A stretch of 64,000 nucleotides of DNA. It comes from Pseudomonadota bacterium (GTDB lineage Bacteria > Pseudomonadota > Alphaproteobacteria > Sphingomonadales > Sphingomonadaceae). Within the stretch, counting starts at the first letter, position 1; each line of letters begins with the position of its first letter. Below, piece after piece: positions 50,913-58,558 of this stretch. The position numbers were made by a program, and so were the translations under genes. The stretch is from assembly GCA_023400405.1 (NCBI GenBank), contig JAEXFD010000059.1:1-64000 (forward strand), given 5' to 3'. Below the pieces are notes generated by a model. The model saw nothing but the letters and a program-made list of their open reading frames with translations, had not been told where the DNA came from and made no database searches.

Positions 50913-52784
50913 TTGCAGGATTCGTTGCGTGCCGCGCTGGCGGCGCTCGTCGTCATGTCGGGCACCATCCCCCCCGCGATCGGCCAGGACGCCGCCCCCG
51001 CGCCGCATGGCAAGGTCTATCGCCAGGCTCCGCCGATGGACCAGACCGTCGAGCAGCGGCTGATGCCCCAGCTCGAGGCGCTGCTCCACCAGCTGCTGCG
51101 CGAGAAGCGGGCGATGCGACTCGATGGCGTGCCGGTGTTCGACAGCGGCGACAAGTTCCTGCCGGGCAAGATCGCCAGCGGCCTGTCCTATCTCCTGCTC
51201 GATACGCCCGGCACCGATCCCCGCCTCGCCGACTATCTCGCCGGCTTTCGCGAAATCGCCGACCTGACGATCGACGACGACAATCACAGCTGGGGAATTT
51301 ATTACTACATCTCAGCGCTTTATCAGCTCAAAAAGGCGGGGCTGCTCGATCGCGCGGTCAGCCCGGCCACGCTCGCAAGGCTGCGCGACAAGCTCGATTG
51401 GCGCCATTTCGTCGATGCCCGCACGCTCAAGCTGATCGACCTGCCCAACAATTACTACGGCGTCGCCTTCAGCGTCGCGCGGCTGCGCTATCTGCTCGGC
51501 TGGGAAGACAAGGCTGCGAGCGAGGCGCTGCTGGCGCGCATGCTCGATCATTACCGCCGCTATTCGGGTGCCTATGGCTTTGCCGACGAGACCGACGGGG
51601 AGGGGCGGTTCGATCGCTATTCGGTGCTGCTGATCGGCGAAATCGCCCAGCGCTTCGTCGAGACCGGCATGACGCCGAGCGCCGAAGTGAAGGGCTGGCT
51701 GCGCAAGTCCGCCACGCTGATGCTGCTGCGCGCCAACCTGACCGGCGAGGGCTGGGAATATGGCCGCAGCATCGGCGCCTATGGCGAGACGGCGTTCCTC
51801 GAAGTGCTCACCGCCGCCGCCCGGCTTGGCGTGCTCAGCGCCAGGGAACGCGACATGGCCTATGCCTTCTCGTCGAGGATCGCCGCGCGCTATGCCGATT
51901 TCTGGCTCGATCCCAAGACTGGATCGGTGAACCTGTGGGACGACGGCCGCCGCACCGACGCCTATCGCGGCAAGCATCGCATCCTGGGCGAGAATCTCAG
52001 CCTGGCACGGCAATATATCTATACCAATGCGATCTGGAACGACCTGGGCTACCGGCGTGCCGTGCCGTCGGCCGGCTATGCCGCCTGGCTCAAGACGCTG
52101 CCGCCGGTCACGCTCACCTGGTTTGCCCGCGGCGACCATGACCGTGCGCTGCTCACCCTGCGCGATGGCGATCACGTCCTCGGCCTGCCGATGATCAACG
52201 GCGCCGAAGGACAGCACATGCACAATCCCTATTTCCCGTTCCCCTTCTCGCCGGGGATGCTGCAGGGAAGCGCCGATGCGGGCTTCCCGCAGCTCACCCC
52301 GCGGCTCAGGCTGGTGGACGGCAGCGTCCTCATGCCGCTCGCCTGGTTCCGCGACATCAAGCTGGTGCGCCGAGGCAAGCGCACGGTGCTGAGCTGGCGG
52401 ATGGACGCGCTCGATCGGATGGGCGGCAAGGATACGGTTGCCGATCGGCGCGTCACCGTCGAGACGCGCTACGAATTCGTCCCCGGCCGGGTGACCCGCA
52501 CCGATACCTATCGTGCCGCGGCGCCGATCGACCTCGCCGGCATCGACCTCGAATTCGCCGGCTTCTCGGGTCAGGCATCCGGCGAAGGCGCCAGCATCGG
52601 GTTCGCGGCGGGTGAGGTCCGCAGCTTCGCGGCAAGCGGGTTCGATCGCTGCGAGACCGGCGCGGCCAAGGGCGCGGACTATCGCGCCCCCACCGGCGCC
52701 TTCACCAGCCTGACTCGCTGTACGCTGGCCCCGCGCCGCCTGGCAGGTCCGCTCACGCTGGGCTGGACGCTGAGCTATCGATAA
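50913..52784 (+). CDS. secreted putative uronan lyase, alpha/alpha-toroid type
   Basis: A 623-residue exported protein with signal peptide MQDSLRAALAALVVMSG. The N-terminal half (about 60-380) has repeated helical pairs (for example YLLLDTPGTDPRLADYLAGF, HSWGIYYYISALYQLKKAGL, NNYYGVAFSVARLRYLLGW), consistent with an (alpha/alpha) toroid. The C-terminal half is beta-rich (HVLGLPMINGAEGQHMHNPYFPF). This two-domain plan is shared by several polysaccharide lyase families acting on alginate or glucuronan. I cannot assign the family. The start is TTG 50913 with the strong SD AAAGGAGAGG. It follows the regulator and precedes a PL7-like gene. Confidence 0.65.
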   Translation: MQDSLRAALAALVVMSGTIPPAIGQDAAPAPHGKVYRQAPPMDQTVEQRLMPQLEALLHQLLREKRAMRLDGVPVFDSGDKFLPGKIASGLSYLLLDTPGTDPRLADYLAGFREIADLTIDDDNHSWGIYYYISALYQLKKAGLLDRAVSPATLARLRDKLDWRHFVDARTLKLIDLPNNYYGVAFSVARLRYLLGWEDKAASEALLARMLDHYRRYSGAYGFADETDGEGRFDRYSVLLIGEIAQRFVETGMTPSAEVKGWLRKSATLMLLRANLTGEGWEYGRSIGAYGETAFLEVLTAAARLGVLSARERDMAYAFSSRIAARYADFWLDPKTGSVNLWDDGRRTDAYRGKHRILGENLSLARQYIYTNAIWNDLGYRRAVPSAGYAAWLKTLPPVTLTWFARGDHDRALLTLRDGDHVLGLPMINGAEGQHMHNPYFPFPFSPGMLQGSADAGFPQLTPRLRLVDGSVLMPLAWFRDIKLVRRGKRTVLSWRMDALDRMGGKDTVADRRVTVETRYEFVPGRVTRTDTYRAAAPIDLAGIDLEFAGFSGQASGEGASIGFAAGEVRSFAASGFDRCETGAAKGADYRAPTGAFTSLTRCTLAPRRLAGPLTLGWTLSYR

Positions 52785-52882
52785 ATGCCGGCAGCGCTAT
52801 TGCCTTGCCAATTGGCCAGACAATGTGCAGATCTCCTGACACCGGTGACAGAAAGATCGCCGGAGCAACAGGAGAGAGTGCC

Positions 52883-53551
52883 ATGACTTATCGTGCACAG
52901 CGTTTCGTCACGCCGCGTAAAATTGGCCTGGCCGCAATCGTCTTCATTGGCGCCGGAGCCGGCGCCGCCTGGGCCTATACCACCGATACCGATGCCGGGG
53001 GCAGCATCAGCAACATCAGCGGCGGCAAGCGCTTCGTCATCCAGCAGCGCACCGACAACACGCCCGGCCGTGCCGAGTTGCGCGGCAGCTCCAGCACCAG
53101 CGGCGTCTCGGCGGCCGGCCGTTTCAAGCTGGTCAGCGGCGGCAAATATGTCAGCGTCATGCAGGTGCTCAACGTCGTCGCCTCGGGATCGACCTCGGGT
53201 CCGTCCGAGCCGATCACTCAGCTTGCGATCCGCCCCAAGGCGGGCGGCAACTATGAATTCTACATCGTCCAGGGCGGCCAGGTCTGCAGCGGTGCGCCCA
53301 CCGTGGTGCCGGGCAGCAGCTATACGGTCAGCGTCTCGGTCAGCACCGGCCAGAACCCGGGCTATCTGATCAACGGCGTCAGCTGCAAGAAATCCAACCC
53401 GGACGGCGACAAGGCCGGCACCGTCTATGACGGCGGCAGCCTCAAGAGCGGCCGCTATTTCTACGCCAAGATGGGCGCCTACAATACGAGCAGCAACCAA
53501 TCGAACAACGGCGGCGGCTCGACGATCGAATGGACTGAGATCAATATCTGA
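52883..53551 (+). CDS. PL7-like jelly-roll secreted protein
   Basis: A 222-residue secreted protein with a signal peptide to about residue 31. Strand-rich sequence with RAELR at 63-67 (PL7 motif R-S/T-E-L/V-R) and YFYAKMGAYNTS (192-203, matching YFKAGVYNQ) suggests an alginate-lyase PL7 or glucuronan-lyase-like jelly roll. The third PL7 motif, Q-I/V-H, appears as MQVLN (93-97), with Leu in place of His, so it lacks one catalytic residue or uses another. Two cysteines (VCSG, SCKK) could pair. ATG 52883 follows AGGAGAGAG. A terminator closes the gene. Confidence 0.65.
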   Translation: MTYRAQRFVTPRKIGLAAIVFIGAGAGAAWAYTTDTDAGGSISNISGGKRFVIQQRTDNTPGRAELRGSSSTSGVSAAGRFKLVSGGKYVSVMQVLNVVASGSTSGPSEPITQLAIRPKAGGNYEFYIVQGGQVCSGAPTVVPGSSYTVSVSVSTGQNPGYLINGVSCKKSNPDGDKAGTVYDGGSLKSGRYFYAKMGAYNTSSNQSNNGGGSTIEWTEINI

Positions 53552-53563
53552 TCCTGTCGGCCA

Positions 53564-53595
53564 GGAAGCGCCGGCCGTGGGACGGCGCTTCCTTT
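53564..53595 (+). terminator. terminator after the PL7-like gene
   Basis: GGAAGCGCCG (53564-53573) pairs perfectly with CGGCGCTTCC (53583-53592), followed by TTTG. It separates this gene from the convergent secreted-protein gene. Confidence 0.85.
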
Positions 53596-53632
53596 GTAGA
53601 CTTGGCGAAGGGCGGCTAGAAGCGCGCCCCGC

Positions 53633-54235
53633 TCAAAAGCTGCCCACCGGGGCGGTCGTGCAATTGAGCGGCGCCTTGCCGAGCGGCGATTGTTCCAGGC
53701 ACCACATCGCTCCGGCGAGATTGGCCGCCAATGCCGCGCGGACGGTGCCGCGTTGCCGTTCCGAAGCGACTCCGCCGGAGGCCTGTGCAGAGGTGACCAC
53801 GTCACGCCGGAAGATCACCTCCTCAGAGTCGGTGCGGCGCAGTTCGTATCGCAGCGTCGCCTTGGCGCGGCTGCTGGTGCTGATCTTGAAAGGCGATTCG
53901 AACGCAAGCCAGGTGACGACCAAATGATAGGGTGCGGCCTGCGGCGCCTTGGCAGCCATGCCAGATGCGGCCAGCGTATCGGCCAGCGCTCGATTCATTT
54001 CCTTCACCCGCACGAACGTGTTGAGGAAGCTGCCGACCCGGTCCGGCATCCCGACGATCGGTTCGATGCGTATGCGGCCCGCAAAGGGATGGTCCGATGA
54101 GACCACCGCGGGACGGTACGGAGCGAATATCACCGGGCTTTTGAATGGCACGAGCGGTACGCGCTCCCCTGCCGAGGCCGGTGCCGCCATCGAGATCGCG
54201 CCAGCGACCGCGAACATCTTCATCCGCATTGTCAT
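53633..54235 (-). CDS. secreted protein of unknown function
   Basis: A 200-residue exported protein (signal MTMRMKMFAVAGAISMAAPASAG). The mature part has a PVIFAPYRPAV segment, NTFVRVKEMNRALADTLAASG, and strands such as ATLRYELRRTDSEEVIFRRDV. Two cysteines near the end (MWCLEQ, LNCTT) may pair. It resembles lipid-asymmetry or DUF4136-like small periplasmic proteins in pattern only. I give no function. The ATG at 54235 was preferred to one eight codons upstream. It lies downstream of nusG but beyond a terminator. Confidence 0.6.
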   Translation of the reverse strand: MTMRMKMFAVAGAISMAAPASAGERVPLVPFKSPVIFAPYRPAVVSSDHPFAGRIRIEPIVGMPDRVGSFLNTFVRVKEMNRALADTLAASGMAAKAPQAAPYHLVVTWLAFESPFKISTSSRAKATLRYELRRTDSEEVIFRRDVVTSAQASGGVASERQRGTVRAALAANLAGAMWCLEQSPLGKAPLNCTTAPVGSF

Positions 54236-54292
54236 GCCGGTGCCGTAGCATCGCGGCATTAATCAATGGTTCCGGTTACAGAAGGGGCCGAC

Positions 54293-54324
54293 AAAAAAGG
54301 CCGGAGCTTTCGATCCAGCCTTTT
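54293..54324 (-). terminator. terminator after nusG
   Basis: On the minus strand, AAAAGGCTGGA and TCCGGCCTTTTTT form a stem (AAGGC with GCC-TT, GGA with TCC), followed by a T-run. It ends the secE-nusG unit 24 bases after the nusG stop. Confidence 0.75.
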
Positions 54325-54347
54325 CGATACTAGAAAAATCGCAAACT

Positions 54348-54884
54348 TTACTTGACGCGTTCGACGTCCTCGAAGCCCAGCTCCAGCGGCGTCGCGCGGC
54401 CGAAGATCGAGATCGAAACCTTGACCCGGCTCTTGTCGTAATCGAGCTCCTCGACCACGCCCGAGAAGGTTGCGAAGTTGCCGCTGGTCACCTTCACCGT
54501 GTCGCCGATGTCGTAATCCACCTTGACCTTGGTCTTGGGCGCGGCGGCGGCCTCTTCCTTGGTGTTGAGGATGCGCGCGGCCTCGGCCTCGCTGATCGGC
54601 TGCGGCTTGCCCGAGCTGCCCAGGAAGCCGGTGACCTTGGGCGTGTTCTTGACGAGGTGATAGACGTCGTCGTTCATCTCGAGCTTGGCGAGCACATAGC
54701 CCGGGAAGAACTTGCGCTCGCTCTGCACCTTCTTGCCGCGGCGGACCTCGGTCACCGTCTCGGTCGGCACCTCGACGGCCTCGACAAGCCGGTCGAGCCC
54801 GAGCCGGGTCGCGTCGGAGAGGATCTGGTCGCGGACCTTGCCCTCGAAGCCCGAATAGGCGTGAATGATGTACCAGCGGGCCAT
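54348..54884 (-). CDS. nusG: transcription termination/antitermination factor NusG
   Basis: A 178-residue NusG: NGN domain (about 1-110, MARWYIIHAYSGFEGKVRDQ, GKKVQSERKFFPGYVLAKLEM) and KOW domain (DYDIGDTVKVTSGNFATFSGVVEELD). It bridges RNA polymerase with Rho or ribosomal S10. ATG 54884 matches the family start; an apparent upstream extension runs through secE. It follows secE by 38 bases. A terminator follows instead of rplK-rplA, so the ribosomal protein genes are elsewhere. Confidence 0.96.
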   Translation of the reverse strand: MARWYIIHAYSGFEGKVRDQILSDATRLGLDRLVEAVEVPTETVTEVRRGKKVQSERKFFPGYVLAKLEMNDDVYHLVKNTPKVTGFLGSSGKPQPISEAEAARILNTKEEAAAAPKTKVKVDYDIGDTVKVTSGNFATFSGVVEELDYDKSRVKVSISIFGRATPLELGFEDVERVK

Positions 54885-54922
54885 GGCGTCCCTTTTCCGT
54901 CCTGAATGGTTTGCGAGGTGGC

Positions 54923-55123
54923 TCAGCGCGTGGCGAAGCGCAGCAGCGTGTTGACGATGAAGTCGAAGATCGCGTCGACGCCCAGGAAGAACACGCCGAG
55001 CAGCGTCGTCATGATCATCACCATCACGCCGGTCATGATCGTCTCGCGACGCGTGGGCCAGGTGATCTTGCGGGTTTCGGCCTGCACCTGCTTCACGAAT
55101 TCGATCGGACTGGTCTTCGCCAC
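54923..55123 (-). CDS. secE: preprotein translocase subunit SecE
   Basis: A 66-residue SecE with one transmembrane segment (about 29-60) preceded by the amphipathic cytoplasmic helix MAKTSPIEFVKQVQAETRKI and the conserved WPTRRET (Trp-Pro). This short single-span SecE is the alphaproteobacterial form, and it clamps SecY in the translocon. It is directly followed by nusG. No tRNA-Trp gene lies upstream in the 160 bases before it. Confidence 0.95.
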   Translation of the reverse strand: MAKTSPIEFVKQVQAETRKITWPTRRETIMTGVMVMIMTTLLGVFFLGVDAIFDFIVNTLLRFATR

Positions 55124-55283
55124 TTCGGGCCATCCTTCGTCTAAATGTCACCGCCCGCGGGGCACAGGTCCGCTGCCGGGCCCTTCGAGAAGGAACCGGC
55201 GAGGCCCACCCACGCTGTCGGATTGGGGCTGGTATCTAGCGACTTGTGCGCGGGGGTGCAAGCGGGCTGGCACCGCGACCCGG

Positions 55284-55865
55284 CTAAAGCAGCGCCACCG
55301 CCGCGAAGCCGCCGACCAGCAGGATCAGGAAGGCCCAGGCGAACAGGTTCAGCCGCTCTTCGATGAACGCCTGCACCGGCTCGCCGAAGCGCTTGAGCAG
55401 CGCGGCGACGATAAAGAAGCGCGCGCCGCGGGTGATCGTGCAGAGCAGCACGAAGAGCGGAAAGTTGAAGCTCGCCGCGCCGCTGGCGATGGTGACGAGC
55501 TTGAACGGGATCGGCGTGAGGCCCTTCAGCAGGATGATCCAGGCGCCATATTCGCTCTGATAAGCGTGGATCGCGGTCTGCAGCTTGGCCTCGAGATGGT
55601 ACGCGTGCACCACCCAAGCGCCGACGGTCTGCATCAGGCCATAGCCGATATAATAGCCGAGCATCGCGCCCAGTACCGAGGCGACCGTGCAGACCAGCGC
55701 GATGCGGAAGGCCTGGTCGCGCCGGGCGACGATCATCGGGATCAGCATCGCGTCGGGCGGGATCGGGAAGAAGCTGCTTTCCGCGAACGAGACGGCGGCG
55801 AGCGCGGGAAGCGCGTGGCGGTGATGCGCCAGGCGCAACACCCAGTCGTAAAGAGCGCGGAACAC
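55284..55865 (-). CDS. YqaA/DedA-type (VTT domain) membrane protein
   Basis: A 193-residue VTT-domain membrane protein of the YqaA group. The region AVSFAESSFFPIPPDAMLIPMIVARR is typical, followed by hydrophobic helices and LLKGLTPIPFKLVTIASGAASF, with the conserved re-entrant loop Arg/Pro. These proteins are involved in lipid scrambling or in membrane homeostasis. GTG 55865 has the SD GGAG at six bases. An open reading frame extends further upstream but would be a shadow of the MFS transporter gene. It lies about 27 bases after that gene. Confidence 0.88.
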   Translation of the reverse strand: MFRALYDWVLRLAHHRHALPALAAVSFAESSFFPIPPDAMLIPMIVARRDQAFRIALVCTVASVLGAMLGYYIGYGLMQTVGAWVVHAYHLEAKLQTAIHAYQSEYGAWIILLKGLTPIPFKLVTIASGAASFNFPLFVLLCTITRGARFFIVAALLKRFGEPVQAFIEERLNLFAWAFLILLVGGFAAVALL

Positions 55866-55891
55866 GGTCAACTCCGGTGGTTTGGTGCCTG

Positions 55892-57127
55892 TTAGCGGCC
55901 TTTGCCGCGGCCGCCTAGCCACGCTGGGGCGAGCCCCGGTCCGCCAAGCGCAAAGCCCAGCACGAACAGATAGGCGAACGCCGGCACGGCAAAGGCCCAG
56001 CCGAGACCGGCGCGGTCGGCGATGGCGCCGGCCAGCAGCGGCAGCGCCGCGCCCGGGCCGATCGCCATCACCAGCAGGCCCGAGGTCGCGGCCGGCGGCG
56101 CGCTCGATCGCTCGAGGGTCAGCGCGAAGATCGTCGGGAACATGATCGCGTTGCACAGCCCCACCGCGAGCAGGCACCAGGCGCTGGCAGGGCCTGGCAA
56201 AGCCAGCGCGGCGAGGCACAGTGCTGCGGCGGCCGCGGCGGCGAGCGCGAGCAGGCGCGGGGCAGGGACGACGCGCAGCGCCCAGCTTCCGGCGAACCGT
56301 CCGACCAGCGCGCCGCCCCAATAGAGGGTGGCGACGCGCGCGCCCGCGGCGGCGAGCGGCAGGCCGAGCGTGTCGGGTTGCGAGAGGTAGAGGATCAGCG
56401 TGCTTCCGATCGTCACTTCCGCCCCGACATAGAGCGCGATCGCCGCCGAGCCGAACACCGCCCAGCGCGAACGCAGCGCCGAAAGCGCGCCCTGCGCCGC
56501 GCCTGGCTCGGGAAGTGCCGCCGCCGTGATCGTGCGCCGGCTCGCCAGGATCAGCATCCCCAGTGCGGCGATCAGCAGCGCCATCCACAGATAGGCGCCT
56601 GCCATGACCCCGGTCTCGGTGCGTACCGGCTCGGCCAGCATCACGCGCGCACCGAAATGGACGCCGCAGACCACGCCGAGCGCGTTGAACGAATGCGCGA
56701 GCGTCAGCCGGGCGTGGCGCCGCCGGGGCGGGCCGAACGCGGCAGCAAGCGGATTGGCGGCGACCTGGAGCATCGTCACGCCGCTCGCCAGCACGAACAC
56801 GGCGGCGAGCACCACGCCATAGTCCGCGCGGATGCGGATCCCCTGCATCGCCGCGCAGCCCGCGGCCATCGTCACCAGCGCGAGCCCGATCGTCCGCACC
56901 GCGCCGAGCCGCGCCAGTAGCCCCGCCGCCGGCAGCGACACCAGCGCGAAGGCAGCGAACGAGGCGATCTGGGTCAGCAGCGCCTCGGTATAGCTCAGCC
57001 CGAACAGACGCCGCGCCGCGGACAGCAGCGGATCGTTGTTCGCCGAGACGAAGCCCCAGCCGAAGAACAGCGCGGTGACCGCCACCAAGGCGAAGCGGGG
57101 CGGAGCCGCTCGCCCGGCGTCGGTCAA
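55892..57127 (-). CDS. FucP-like sugar:proton MFS transporter
   Basis: A 411-residue MFS transporter with about 12 transmembrane helices, of the FucP/NagP group: FFGWGFVSANNDPLLSAARRL in helix 1 and VAANPLAAAFGPPRRRHARLTLAHSFNALG as the family-specific segment after helix 4. This group imports hexoses such as fucose, glucose or N-acetylglucosamine. The start is TTG 57127, which overlaps the GH30 stop codon (TTGA), so the transporter is translationally coupled to the glycosidase. It probably imports glucose or short glucosides made by GH3 and GH30. Confidence 0.88.
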   Translation of the reverse strand: MTDAGRAAPPRFALVAVTALFFGWGFVSANNDPLLSAARRLFGLSYTEALLTQIASFAAFALVSLPAAGLLARLGAVRTIGLALVTMAAGCAAMQGIRIRADYGVVLAAVFVLASGVTMLQVAANPLAAAFGPPRRRHARLTLAHSFNALGVVCGVHFGARVMLAEPVRTETGVMAGAYLWMALLIAALGMLILASRRTITAAALPEPGAAQGALSALRSRWAVFGSAAIALYVGAEVTIGSTLILYLSQPDTLGLPLAAAGARVATLYWGGALVGRFAGSWALRVVPAPRLLALAAAAAAALCLAALALPGPASAWCLLAVGLCNAIMFPTIFALTLERSSAPPAATSGLLVMAIGPGAALPLLAGAIADRAGLGWAFAVPAFAYLFVLGFALGGPGLAPAWLGGRGKGR

Positions 57128-58533
57128 CGGCCCCGCCAGCGGAAGGTCGCGGCGCCGTGCATGGGCAGCCGATAGGCGAAGTGCCGCCCCTCGCTCGTCA
57201 CCCGCACGTCGCGCGCCTCGGCGGCGGCGTTGTACGCGATCAGCACGCGGCTGCCGTCGGGATTGGCATAGGCGACCGTCTCGATTCCGCCCGGCTCGTT
57301 GGTCGCCTCGATCCGCCACGCCCCCTGGCGCACGAAGCGCGAGGCCTGGCCGAGCGCATAATATTCGGGGTTGCGGGTCACCGCCCCGGTCCTGCTGTCG
57401 ATCGTCACCACCCCGCGGCAATCGCTGCACCCGCCGAGATGCGGCCCGTGCGCCTCGTCGAGCGCGAGGTTCCACAGCAGCACCCCGCGCGCCCAGTTGC
57501 GCGGCGCCCCGATCACCAGCGTGCGCAGCGTCCAGCTCCAGCTGTCGGCCCAGCTGCCCGACCAGTCGCCGCCCGAGCATTCGGTGAAGAACACGTCCTT
57601 GTCGGGATAGGCGTCGCGCACCTTGGTCTGGGCGGAGACGTCGCCGGCATAGCAATGCCAGGCGATCCCGGCGACATAGCGATTGGCGGCGGGATCGGCG
57701 AGCACGCCCAGCGGATGCTCCGGCTTGTCCCAATTATGGTCCCAGTCGAGGATGCGGGTCTTCAGCCCCGCCCGCGCGAATTCGGGGCCGACATGATCGC
57801 CGATGATCCGCGCTCGCTGCGCCGCGCTCAGCCGCATGCCGGGATAGCTGTCGGGCTCGAAATCGGGCTCGTTCTGGATGCTGAGATAGTCGATCGGCCC
57901 GATCTCGGCGGCAAAGCCCTGGACGGTGCGCGCCAGATAGCGGGCGAAGCTGCCATAAGCGGCTTCGCGCAGCGTGCCCTGGATCAGCGAATCGGTCGAT
58001 TTCATCCAGCCGGGCGGGCTCCATGGCGAGAGCATCACCGCCAGCCGCGGATTGACCGCCCGCGCCGCCCGCGCGACCGGCAATACGTCGGTGCGCGCCG
58101 CGGCGATCGAGAAATGCGCCAGCGCCGGATCGCTCGCGCCCTTCGGCACGTCGTCATAGCTGTAATGCGTGCGCGAGAAGTCCGACGCGCCGACGGTGAG
58201 CCGCGTGAACGCCAGCCCGAGCCCCGCGCTGCCGAACAGTTCGCGCATCAGCGCGGCGCGCTGCCGCGGCTGCATCCGCTGCTGGATCAGATAGGCCGAC
58301 GCGTCGGTGATCGCCGCGCCGAAGCCGACCATCTTCTGCCGCCGCCGCGTCGGATCGACCGCGACGGTGCCGCTGGTGCCGGCCTGGAGCGGCAGCGAAG
58401 GCTGCCGGGCGAGCAGCGCCGAGCGGTCGGGCAGGGTGAGCCACACCTCGACGCGCGGCGCCTTGGCGGGGCGCGCCGTGACGGGGGAGGCGAGGGCGAC
58501 GCCGATCACGGCGAGGGCAGCAAGGGTACGCAT
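57124..58533 (-). CDS. GH30 family glucosidase
   Basis: A 469-residue secreted glycoside hydrolase of clan A (signal MRTLAALAVIGVALASPVTA). The GH30 fold begins QKMVGFGAAITDASAYLI. The acid/base is Glu222 in IQNEPDFE, and the nucleophile Glu318 is in FFTECSGGDW. The region PWSPPGWMKST fits GH30 subfamilies 1 and 3, which include glucosylceramidases and beta-1,6-glucanases; the exact substrate is not determined. C-terminal beta domain ends YRLPMHGAATFRW. It stands between the halogenase-like gene and the transporter, all on the minus strand. Confidence 0.9.
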   Translation of the reverse strand: MRTLAALAVIGVALASPVTARPAKAPRVEVWLTLPDRSALLARQPSLPLQAGTSGTVAVDPTRRRQKMVGFGAAITDASAYLIQQRMQPRQRAALMRELFGSAGLGLAFTRLTVGASDFSRTHYSYDDVPKGASDPALAHFSIAAARTDVLPVARAARAVNPRLAVMLSPWSPPGWMKSTDSLIQGTLREAAYGSFARYLARTVQGFAAEIGPIDYLSIQNEPDFEPDSYPGMRLSAAQRARIIGDHVGPEFARAGLKTRILDWDHNWDKPEHPLGVLADPAANRYVAGIAWHCYAGDVSAQTKVRDAYPDKDVFFTECSGGDWSGSWADSWSWTLRTLVIGAPRNWARGVLLWNLALDEAHGPHLGGCSDCRGVVTIDSRTGAVTRNPEYYALGQASRFVRQGAWRIEATNEPGGIETVAYANPDGSRVLIAYNAAAEARDVRVTSEGRHFAYRLPMHGAATFRWRGR

Positions 58534-58558
58534 CGGGTCTCTCCTCGGGCGGCCGCGG

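Noticed and set aside
55124..55283. A tRNA-Trp gene upstream of secE
   Set aside because: The region has no cloverleaf or CCA-compatible acceptor end, although this is where some bacteria carry it.
55866..56588. An N-terminal extension of the YqaA-like gene into the MFS gene
   Set aside because: The extra residues are an out-of-frame reading of the transporter; the GTG at 55865 has a proper Shine-Dalgarno.
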